A stretch of 5,596 bases of DNA. It comes from Chloroflexota bacterium (GTDB lineage: Bacteria > Chloroflexota > Anaerolineae > 4572-78 > J111). The stretch spans positions 1 to 5,596 of the forward strand of contig RFJV01000591.1 of the NCBI GenBank assembly GCA_003694775.1, read 5' to 3'. The notes below the pieces were generated by a model that searched no databases, was not told where the DNA came from, and was given only the letters and a program-made list of their open reading frames with translations. Below are positions 1 through 5,520 of the stretch, piece by piece. The first letter of the stretch is position 1. Every line of letters begins with the position of its first letter. The position numbers were made by a program, and so were the translations under genes.

Positions 1-44
1 CCGGCCAATCGGGGCGGGTGTTTCTGTGTTTGACGGGAAGAAGG

Positions 45-290
45 CTAGTCGCGGAAGAACGGCTCGATTTCCACCATATCTTCTTCGCTGGGCAGGGTTT
101 CGACAAAGCTGATACGATGCCACGGTATTAAAACACGGGTGGCTTCTCTTTCAATGTAAGGAACTGCCTTGCCGGCGCGAGTTCTGGGGTTGGTGCAGAT
201 AAGAAAAGCCGTTTCCGGCGTGGGAAGCGAATCAATTTCTGCGACGATGGGGTCGGCATTCATGATGTGGACGATGACCGTAATTGCCAT
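45..290 (-). CDS. Small conserved-looking protein of unknown function
   Basis: An 81-residue acidic protein whose family I cannot name with confidence. It starts at an ATG with a strong GGAGG site and ends at TAG. The pattern suggests a small beta-sheet protein: strand-like VIVHIM near residues 5-10, AFLICTN (28-34), a basic turn (PRTRAGK, 35-41), then VLIPWHRISFVETLP (53-67) and an acidic tail ending FFRD. The IPWHRI-FVE pattern resembles the end of SH3/Sm-like small barrels, but this is only an impression. There is no signal peptide, membrane helix or cysteine pair. It is the last gene visible in the operon, 16 nt after the FHA gene, so it likely works with or is regulated alongside the phospho-signalling proteins. 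More genes could follow beyond the window. Confidence 0.8.
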   Translation of the reverse strand: MAITVIVHIMNADPIVAEIDSLPTPETAFLICTNPRTRAGKAVPYIEREATRVLIPWHRISFVETLPSEEDMVEIEPFFRD

Positions 291-297
291 AGATGAG

Positions 298-302
298 CCT
301 CC
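298..302 (-). promoter_or_regulatory. Ribosome binding site of the 81-residue gene
   Basis: GGAGG lies 7 nt before the ATG at 290, in the 16-nt gap after the FHA stop codon. This well-placed site is the main support that the small frame is a real gene. Confidence 0.8.
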
Positions 303-306
303 GGGT

Positions 307-816
307 TTAGAAGAATTCCACCTCTATCAGCAGTTTGCCAAGCTGAAGCTGGTCGCCAGGGTGGAGAACCTCCGGCAGGTAGGGGGCCAGACGCTTGCCG
401 TTGATAAACGTGCCGTTGATACTGCCCAGGTCTTCCACCACCACCACGCCTTCGCGCTTCAGAATACGGGCGTGGCGGCGAGAAACGCCCTTTTCCAGGC
501 CGTTGTCGTTGGTTAAATCGAGTTCCGGGAAAACGTCGCTGGCCGGGTCGAGCCGGCCCAGATGGATGGCTTTGGACAGAGAGGCCTCCACCACCCGTCC
601 GCTGTCGCCGATTTTTAGCCGTATTCCCAGCGGTCCGGTGCCCTGGGTCACCGGGCTGACTTCGTGCTCCTCTTCGCCTTCGCCGACCCAGCCGATTTCA
701 TCGGTTCCGAGGGGGTCGGTGCCGCGGCGGTCGTCTTCCAGGAGATAGGTTCCGCATTCACTGCAGAACAGGGTATTGTCTACGTGAACCGTTCCGCAAA
801 ATGGACACTTAATCAC
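307..816 (-). CDS. Zinc-ribbon / FHA domain phosphopeptide-binding protein
   Basis: A 169-residue protein read from GTG. The N-terminus is a four-cysteine zinc ribbon: CPFC (Cys4, Cys7) and CSEC (Cys18, Cys21). An acidic linker rich in Gly and Thr (about 26-62) leads to an FHA domain (about 64-168) with the conserved residues: GR 87-88, SRRH 112-115 and GSINGTFING (131-140). FHA domains bind phosphothreonine, so this is the probable reader of the operon's kinase. Short zinc-ribbon plus FHA proteins with a Thr-containing N-terminal segment recall GarA/OdhI, where kinase phosphorylation of that segment closes the protein on itself; candidates here are Thr33, 38, 57 and 60 (inference). It overlaps the J-VWA gene by 8 nt, implying translational coupling, and precedes the last gene by 16 nt. 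Confidence 0.94.
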   Translation of the reverse strand: MIKCPFCGTVHVDNTLFCSECGTYLLEDDRRGTDPLGTDEIGWVGEGEEEHEVSPVTQGTGPLGIRLKIGDSGRVVEASLSKAIHLGRLDPASDVFPELDLTNDNGLEKGVSRRHARILKREGVVVVEDLGSINGTFINGKRLAPYLPEVLHPGDQLQLGKLLIEVEFF

Positions 817-2290
817 GGCGAATCTCCTTCGGCAAAATGGATAAAGCGCGGGTGCCGTACCGGATTTTCTTCCGGCCCTCGGCGGACAGGTCGCCGGTAC
901 GGGCCAGCCGCCCGGCTTCCAGCAGGGCGGCCCGGGCCAGGTCGGTTTCGCCAAGGTTCAGCAGGCGGGTGGCCATAGTTTCCAGCCGCTGGGTGGCGGC
1001 GCTGATTCGTCCCTGGGCAAGGTCGTCCATTGCTTTTTCCTGCATCTTGAAGATTGCCAGTTTGCCCAGGGCAGTCACAATGGGCGGCGGAATGGCCACT
1101 CCGGTATCGCGCGAGGGGACAAATTCGGCAAAGATATCAATCCACTCCCAGCTCCGGCGGGACTCCTGTCCCGGCAGGTCGCCCTCTACCGTAATGCGGG
1201 CCACCCGCTTGTTGCTGGGAACAGACTCCGATTTGATACGGAATTCCAGCACAATGGATTTACCCTGTCCGGTTGCCAGGGGGCCAAGCACGGCTTTTTC
1301 TGCCCGCACGTCGAGGCGCTGAATGTACGGCACCAGTTGGAAGGCTTCTACCAGGGTCACCCCGTTGGCGGGGTTGATGCTCATGGTCAGTTCGCGGGCC
1401 ACCACACTGCTCAGATTGCGGATGGTGGTTTTGAAGACATCAACCACCTTGCGGGGGGAGTCGATATAGACCGATGTGCCGCCGGACACCGCGGCCATCT
1501 GGTCCAGAAGCTGTTCGTTCCAGTCCGAGCCGATGCCCATGGTAGTCAGGCTAATCTGGTTCATTCCGGCCCACTGGGCCCGTTCCAGGCATTCCTGCTC
1601 GTCGCCGTAAGTTTGACCATCGGTCAGCAGAATCAGATGGTTGACCGATTCCGGGGTGCGGTGCTTCTCCAGTTCATGCAGGCCGGCCAGCAGGCCCTGG
1701 AGCATTTCGGTGCCGCCGCTGGGCTGGATGGTGCTGGCAATGGACTTGGCCATAGCCTTGTCGATATTCTTCTGGCTGGGCAGGATAACCTCGGCCCGGT
1801 CGCTGAAGACGACCAGGGCCAGGGCGTCATCCGGGTTCAGACGGTCGATAATCTGGCGGGCGCCTTCCTTGACCTGCTGAAGCCGCATACCCTGCATCGA
1901 CGTGCTCCGGTCGAGGACCAGGCACAGGTTGAGCGGCAGGCGAGAAACCGGCAGGTCTGTCGCCGGGGCAATATCCAGCAGGACATACAGGGCCTGCTCC
2001 TCGATGCCCAGCAGTAACTGCTTGTGGCTAACGATAGCCCGCAGGCTGATAGCCGACGATTTGTCAACCCCCTCGGATTCTCGCAAATGGTCATACCGGC
2101 GGCGCTGTTTCGGGTCCGAAAGTACTTCGTAGGCTTCCTGGATTTCCTGAAACAGCCGGGCCGCTTCGGGACTGTGGTTGACATCGGGATGGTATTCCCG
2201 CACCAGCTTGCGGTATGCCTTGCGGATTTCGTCTTCCGAGGCATTAATGTCAACTCTGAGGATGTCGTAATAATTCTTGTCTAGTCTCAT
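809..2290 (-). CDS. DnaJ J-domain / von Willebrand factor A fusion protein
   Basis: A 493-residue fusion. The J-domain (about 5-71) has the HPD motif at 34-36, known to stimulate the ATPase of DnaK, but no Gly/Phe region or DnaJ zinc finger follows. The VWA domain (about 118-295) has a complete metal-ion-dependent adhesion site: DRSTS (Asp127, Ser129, Ser131), Thr194 in SGGTEM and Asp224 in LLTDGQ, so it should bind Mg2+ and a protein ligand. A beta-rich region (about 297-390) and an all-helical tail (about 405-490), resembling tails of other bacterial VWA proteins, follow. No signal peptide or membrane helix is seen, so it is cytoplasmic. The ATG at 2290 fits the J-domain start exactly. The gene ends 8 nt inside the FHA gene. 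A role as scaffold linking phospho-signalling to Hsp70 is inference; the domain calls are firm. Confidence 0.94.
   Translation of the reverse strand: MRLDKNYYDILRVDINASEDEIRKAYRKLVREYHPDVNHSPEAARLFQEIQEAYEVLSDPKQRRRYDHLRESEGVDKSSAISLRAIVSHKQLLLGIEEQALYVLLDIAPATDLPVSRLPLNLCLVLDRSTSMQGMRLQQVKEGARQIIDRLNPDDALALVVFSDRAEVILPSQKNIDKAMAKSIASTIQPSGGTEMLQGLLAGLHELEKHRTPESVNHLILLTDGQTYGDEQECLERAQWAGMNQISLTTMGIGSDWNEQLLDQMAAVSGGTSVYIDSPRKVVDVFKTTIRNLSSVVARELTMSINPANGVTLVEAFQLVPYIQRLDVRAEKAVLGPLATGQGKSIVLEFRIKSESVPSNKRVARITVEGDLPGQESRRSWEWIDIFAEFVPSRDTGVAIPPPIVTALGKLAIFKMQEKAMDDLAQGRISAATQRLETMATRLLNLGETDLARAALLEAGRLARTGDLSAEGRKKIRYGTRALSILPKEIRRD
824..829 (-). promoter_or_regulatory. Ribosome binding site fixing the FHA gene start at GTG 816
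   Basis: AAGGAG lies 7 nt before the GTG at 816-814, inside the end of the J-VWA gene. It decides the start, because the same frame stays open further upstream to a TTG at 954, which would add 46 residues of unlikely composition overlapping the J-VWA gene by 146 nt. Confidence 0.85.
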
Positions 2291-2294
2291 CTGT

Positions 2295-3143
2295 TTACCC
2301 GGTAGACGGGGCTCCTTCCCCCATAGTCACTATTATAACTGATATGTTATCTTCTCCGCCATTTTCGTTGGCCTTGTTGACCAGCCGCTGGCAGGCTTCC
2401 TGGGGGGTTGCCGCCTGCTGGAGGATTGCCTCCATATCCGGCTGATGGACTGCTCCCCACAGACCATCACTGCAAAGCACTAACGAAGCGGCGTGAGGGA
2501 TGTTCTGAAAATGAATGTCAACTTCTACGGTGTCGCTCTGGCCCAGGGCACGGTATAAAACATTTCTGCTTTCCGCCGGCTTTCCAGATGAGACATGGCC
2601 CAGTTCTTCCATTCGCCGGGCCAGGGAATGGTCGGTAGTGATTTGCTTCAAAACGCCTTCTTTGAAAAGGTAGGCCCGGCTATCGCCCACATGGGCAATA
2701 TAGGCGCTGTGTCCCAACATGACAACCGCGGTGAGGGTGGTTCCTCCTTCTGGGGCGGCTTTCCTGACCGCTGTATTGGCGGTTTCGACAGCCTGGACCA
2801 GCAGTTCATTCAACGGCGGGGCGGCAGGCTCTGCAGGGTTATGGTACAGTTCCGGCAGATAGATATTCTGCAGAATGTGGGCCGCCGCCGCCCGTACCGC
2901 GGCCTGGCTGGCCTGTGCGCCTTGTTTGTGCCCGCCCATACCGTCGGCAACGATGTACAGCCCGGCAGTTTCTACGGTGCCGGCGAATTCCAAAACGGTG
3001 CAGGTGGCAAAAACCGTATCCTGGTTTTCCGTGCGGACCCGGCCTATGTCGGTCAGGAGGCCAACTGCCGGGCCTGGCGGAACGGGGGGAGGCGGAAGCT
3101 GTGTCGGTTGGTTGTCGACATTCTCTGGGCTGTCGGTCATCAT
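2295..3143 (-). CDS. PP2C-family Ser/Thr protein phosphatase
   Basis: A 282-residue metal-dependent phosphatase of the PppA/PrpC/Stp1 type that removes phosphate from Ser/Thr, the natural counterpart of the adjacent kinase. Seen: RTENQD (37-42), DGMGGH (67-72) with metal-binding Asp67, GTT 134-136, HVGDSR (151-156), DHS 171-173, SDG 225-227 and GGEDNISV (262-269) with the last metal-binding Asp265. All core motifs are intact, so it should be active. Length is slightly above the roughly 240-residue bacterial minimum because of a Pro-rich N-terminal extension (about 12-25). No membrane segment is visible, so it is cytoplasmic. Two adjacent ATGs are possible: 3143 and 3140. The GAGGGG sequence abuts the first ATG and is better spaced for the second, so the true protein may be one residue shorter. 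It lies 57 nt after the kinase and 4 nt before the next gene. Confidence 0.96.
   Translation of the reverse strand: MMTDSPENVDNQPTQLPPPPVPPGPAVGLLTDIGRVRTENQDTVFATCTVLEFAGTVETAGLYIVADGMGGHKQGAQASQAAVRAAAAHILQNIYLPELYHNPAEPAAPPLNELLVQAVETANTAVRKAAPEGGTTLTAVVMLGHSAYIAHVGDSRAYLFKEGVLKQITTDHSLARRMEELGHVSSGKPAESRNVLYRALGQSDTVEVDIHFQNIPHAASLVLCSDGLWGAVHQPDMEAILQQAATPQEACQRLVNKANENGGEDNISVIIVTMGEGAPSTG
2308..2321 (-). promoter_or_regulatory. AAGGAG ribosome-binding-like sequence in a small hairpin loop before the J-VWA gene
   Basis: At the end of the phosphatase gene the RNA reads GGGGAAGGAGCCCC, so a 4-bp GC stem presents AAGGAG in its loop. It is the only strong Shine-Dalgarno match near the J-VWA start but lies 21 nt upstream of its ATG, too far for normal use. 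The bases directly before the ATG hold no clear site. With the phosphatase TAA only 4 nt before the ATG, translation by termination and re-initiation is likely. Confidence 0.35.
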
Positions 3144-3162
3144 CCCCTCGTATAAAAGGATG

Positions 3163-3200
3163 AAGGCGGAACAATCAGCTCGACCCGCCTTTTCCGGCGG
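3163..3200 (-). other. Competing hairpins in the kinase-phosphatase gap
   Basis: Two inverted repeats share one arm. Immediately after the kinase stop, CCGCC and GGCGG (plus 3185-3189 and 3196-3200) can pair around a 6-nt loop. Alternatively AAGGCGG (3163-3169) pairs with CCGCCTT (3185-3191) around a 15-nt loop; on the RNA this second hairpin is followed by CATCCTTTTATA. The two are mutually exclusive. The T-rich tail is short and interrupted, so I read this as a possible weak attenuator or RNA-stability element rather than a full terminator. Confidence 0.4.
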
Positions 3201-5351
3201 TCAGGCCGGCAGGGCATAGACATGATGGTCCATAGCGCCGATGTACACGATGCCATCCACGATAATGGGCGAGGATGGGATAGGCTTGTCGGTTTTAAAT
3301 CGCCAGCGCAGTTTGCGGTCCCGGCGATGGATGCTCAAAACTTCGCCGGCCATTGTCCCGAAGTAAACAGCTTCTTCGGTGACAGCCGGGGTCGATACAA
3401 TGGGCGAGTTGGCATTGTACTTCCAGGCCACCCGCCCGCTCTTCAGGTCGATGGCGTACAGGTGTTTGTCGGCAGAGCCGATATACACCAGACCATCGTA
3501 AATCACCGGGCTGGAAATGACCGCCTGTCCGGTTCTGACCTGCCACACAGAATACCCGGAACTGGCATCTACCGCGTAAATATGCCAGTCCGCGGAACCG
3601 ACCACCACCAGTTCCTTGTCCGGGCTGAGAGCCGGGCTGGAGGTGACATTGCGGTTGGCCCGGAATTTCCAGCGGGCAGAACCGGTAGACAAATCGAGGG
3701 CGTACAGATGCCCATCTTCCGAGCCAATGTAGACCAGCTCCTCGCCCAGGGTGGGGGTGGAGCGCACCGGCCCCATAGCAGTAAACCGCCAGATAATCCG
3801 GCCCGATTGGGCATTGATGGCATACACCCGGCCATCATCGGAGCCAAAGAAGGCATGGTCAAACTCTACCACGGCGGACGAACGGACTTTGCCTTCGGTA
3901 GGGCATGTCCAGGCGAGCTGTCCGGAGGTGGTGATGGCATAGACCACCCGGTCCTCGGAGCCGAATATCAGAAGGTTTTTGTACAGGGCGGGACGGGTGG
4001 CAATTCCGCCCTCGGTAGGGTACTTCCATTGAAATTTGCCGTTTTTCAGGTTCAGGGCGTAGACGTTGTTATCGTACGCGCCGATGTACAGGTTTGCCTT
4101 GTCGGCCACGGGCGTGGCCCGCACCTCATCCTCGCATTTAAACTTCCAGATAGGAAGAATGGAATCGCTCAATTCTTCCCCCGGCTGGCCGGCCGCGCCG
4201 GGCATGGGTGGAACCTGCCCCGGCGGATAGGGGGGCGGGTAGGCCCCCGGATACGGTTGCGGCGGATAGCCGTACGGCGGGGGATAGTACGGTTGTTGCG
4301 GCGGTGGGTACGGCGGAGGCTGGGTCGGCGGGACACCACCGCCAGCCGGCGGTGCTTCCGGGGCCGGCTGGTCGGCCAGATACCGGGTAGCCGGCGCGCC
4401 TCCACCCACAGCGCCGGCCTGCCTCTGCTCTGTGCCGTCCTCGCTTTGGCGGGGATTGTTCAGGGCAGACAGGGCCGCCTCAAGTTCCTGCTTCACCTCC
4501 AGGGCACTCTGGTAGCGCTTGTCCGGGTCGTACTCCAGCATTTTCATAATGATGTCGTTGGTCATCTGGGACAGCGCCGGGTTCAGCAGGCGCGGCGGTT
4601 CTTCATGGAAGGTAAACGGCGGCTCCAGCCGCGGGTCTCGCTTGGTCAGGAGATGGTGCAGGGTGGCTCCCAGGGCATAGATGTCGCCACGCGGGTCGGC
4701 AATGCCTTTGTACTGCTCCGGTGGAGAATATCCTTCCGTGCCTATCATCGTGCCCTTCTGGCCGGCATCGAAGACTTTGGCAATCCCAAAGTCAATCAGG
4801 GCAATGCGGTTGTTTTCCTTGCGGAGCATAATATTGGACGGCTTCAGGTCTCTGAAGATGATGGGCGGCTTGCGGGTGTGGAGATAAACCAGCACATCGC
4901 AGATTTGAATCGCCCAGTCGAGGACGACCTCTTCCGAGAGCATCCCTTCGGTATTTTCCAGGATGGTCTCCAGGTCCTGCCCGTCCACATATTCCATGAC
5001 CAGGTAACTGCGGATACCTTCGGTAAAGAAATCGGAGATGGTGGGGATACCGGGGTGGCGCAGTTGGGCCAGGATATTGGCTTCACGCTCAAAACTTTGT
5101 ACAGACAGCCGGCGCACCTGCGGGTCGGGCGCGGTGCTAATCATCTCTTTGACCGCGCACATTCGTTTGACCCCCTTAAAACGAAGGTCACGGGTAAGAT
5201 ACACGGCCCCCATTCCCCCCACGCCCAAAACCTTGATGACCTCATACCGGTTCTGCAGAATCGCGCCTTTGGGGAGAATATTTTCGCTCAGGTCGCTGTC
5301 GCCGGTTCCGTGTGAGCGAGGGTCTTCAAAGTTCTGAGTTTCTAAAACCAC
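3201..5351 (-). CDS. Soluble Ser/Thr protein kinase with C-terminal eight-repeat PQQ-type beta-propeller
   Basis: A 716-residue Hanks-type kinase. Seen: glycine loop GVGGMG (43-48), ATP-anchoring Lys68 in AVKEM, catalytic FRDLKPSN (166-173, Asp168; Phe replaces the usual His of HRD), DFG 187-189, activation segment with Thr201 and Thr205 before SPPEQ, and Asp223 in the GDIYALG motif. The kinase domain spans about 36-295. A Pro/Tyr-rich linker (about 329-384) leads to eight repeats of about 40 residues, marked by Trp402, 442, 481, 521, 561, 603, 643 and 683, most carrying the YAxDxxxGxxxW signature of PQQ/BamB-like propellers. I see no signal peptide or membrane helix, so both halves are probably cytoplasmic. 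The start is GTG, preceded by AGGAG with a 6-nt spacer. It is the first gene of the operon. It should phosphorylate Ser/Thr on partner proteins; the propeller may sense a ligand or dock substrates (inference). Confidence 0.96.
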   Translation of the reverse strand: MVLETQNFEDPRSHGTGDSDLSENILPKGAILQNRYEVIKVLGVGGMGAVYLTRDLRFKGVKRMCAVKEMISTAPDPQVRRLSVQSFEREANILAQLRHPGIPTISDFFTEGIRSYLVMEYVDGQDLETILENTEGMLSEEVVLDWAIQICDVLVYLHTRKPPIIFRDLKPSNIMLRKENNRIALIDFGIAKVFDAGQKGTMIGTEGYSPPEQYKGIADPRGDIYALGATLHHLLTKRDPRLEPPFTFHEEPPRLLNPALSQMTNDIIMKMLEYDPDKRYQSALEVKQELEAALSALNNPRQSEDGTEQRQAGAVGGGAPATRYLADQPAPEAPPAGGGVPPTQPPPYPPPQQPYYPPPYGYPPQPYPGAYPPPYPPGQVPPMPGAAGQPGEELSDSILPIWKFKCEDEVRATPVADKANLYIGAYDNNVYALNLKNGKFQWKYPTEGGIATRPALYKNLLIFGSEDRVVYAITTSGQLAWTCPTEGKVRSSAVVEFDHAFFGSDDGRVYAINAQSGRIIWRFTAMGPVRSTPTLGEELVYIGSEDGHLYALDLSTGSARWKFRANRNVTSSPALSPDKELVVVGSADWHIYAVDASSGYSVWQVRTGQAVISSPVIYDGLVYIGSADKHLYAIDLKSGRVAWKYNANSPIVSTPAVTEEAVYFGTMAGEVLSIHRRDRKLRWRFKTDKPIPSSPIIVDGIVYIGAMDHHVYALPA
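4200..4367 (-). other. Proline/tyrosine-rich low-complexity linker inside the kinase
   Basis: Kinase residues 329-384 contain 28 Pro and 8 Tyr in 56 positions, arranged as irregular PPPY, PPY and PYP units. At DNA level this gives a repetitive GGCGG/GGTA-rich tract on the plus strand. It separates the kinase domain from the propeller where many bacterial kinases have a transmembrane helix; none is present. It likely acts as an extended spacer or a docking surface for proline-binding partners (inference). The tract is also a plausible place for repeat-length variation between strains. Confidence 0.85.
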
Positions 5352-5360
5352 GGCAGACTC

Positions 5361-5372
5361 CTGTCCGGACAG
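5361..5372. promoter_or_regulatory. 12-bp perfect palindrome at the kinase leader, candidate operator
   Basis: CTGTCCGGACAG is its own reverse complement. It lies downstream of both predicted transcription starts, and its last two bases on the minus strand form the start of the AGGAG ribosome binding site of the kinase. It could be a binding site for a dimeric repressor or, in RNA, a short 4-bp stem with a CCGG loop affecting ribosome access. A palindrome of this length is only modestly unlikely by chance in this gap. Confidence 0.4.
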
Positions 5373-5395
5373 ACGAGGTTTCTTGTCCCTTGTTT

Positions 5396-5424
5396 ATTAT
5401 ATCCTCAGCGGGTACGAAATGCAA
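5396..5424 (-). promoter_or_regulatory. Proximal sigma-70-like promoter (P2) of the operon
   Basis: Reading the minus strand, a perfect TATAAT -10 box (plus 5396-5401) is separated by 17 nt from TTGCAT (plus 5419-5424), a weak -35 box (3 of 6). An AT-rich stretch (5425-5440) just upstream could serve as an UP element. Transcription would begin near 5389, leaving a leader of roughly 38 nt before the kinase GTG. The poor -35 box suggests that an activator may help, or that the promoter is weak. Confidence 0.65.
5407..5416. repeat. 10-bp direct repeat, copy 1 (AGCGGGTACG)
   Basis: Identical to 5550-5559; a shorter match, GGTACG, lies at 5441-5446. This copy sits within the -10/-35 spacer of P2, a typical place for a regulator to act. 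The function is unknown. Confidence 0.4.
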
Positions 5425-5463
5425 CCATTTTCTAATAAAAGGTACGCCTCACAACCCAGAAGG

Positions 5464-5493
5464 ATTATACTACAGCCCCTATGGGCAAGTCAA
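5464..5493 (-). promoter_or_regulatory. Distal sigma-70-like promoter (P1) of the operon
   Basis: Reading the minus strand, TTGACT (plus 5488-5493, 5 of 6 to consensus) is followed after 18 nt by a perfect TATAAT (plus 5464-5469). This is the best promoter in the window. Transcription would start near 5457, about 68 nt upstream of P2's predicted start, giving a longer leader that reads through P2. Tandem promoters suggest two levels or conditions of expression. Confidence 0.7.
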
Positions 5494-5520
5494 CCGCCCC
5501 GAAGGGGTGAGAGGGTGGGT

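Noticed and set aside
1..44. A terminator after the last gene
   Set aside because: No stem followed by a T-run is visible in these 44 bases. The operon may continue or terminate beyond the window.
307..954. A longer FHA protein starting at TTG 954
   Set aside because: The extra 46 residues are Pro/Trp/Arg-rich, without any domain, and overlap the J-VWA gene. The GTG at 816 has an AAGGAG site and begins right at the zinc ribbon.
1337..2017. A 226-codon plus-strand open frame opposite the VWA region
   Set aside because: Its composition is rich in Gln, Gly and His with no domain, and it is antisense to a well-supported VWA domain.
3204..4154. Short similar DNA segments such as CCGATGTACA seen several times, considered as dispersed repeats
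   Set aside because: They encode the repeated YIG-type strand of the propeller blades and are explained by the protein repeats.
3222..5315. A 697-codon open frame on the plus strand opposite the kinase gene
   Set aside because: The sequence it would encode has no recognisable domain and mirrors the kinase's codon pattern. The kinase frame has every family motif. Long antisense frames are expected opposite GC-rich genes.
5496..5506. CCCCGAAGGGG inverted repeat as a terminator
   Set aside because: The stem is short and not followed by a T-run on either strand. It may be incidental or mark the upstream edge of P1.
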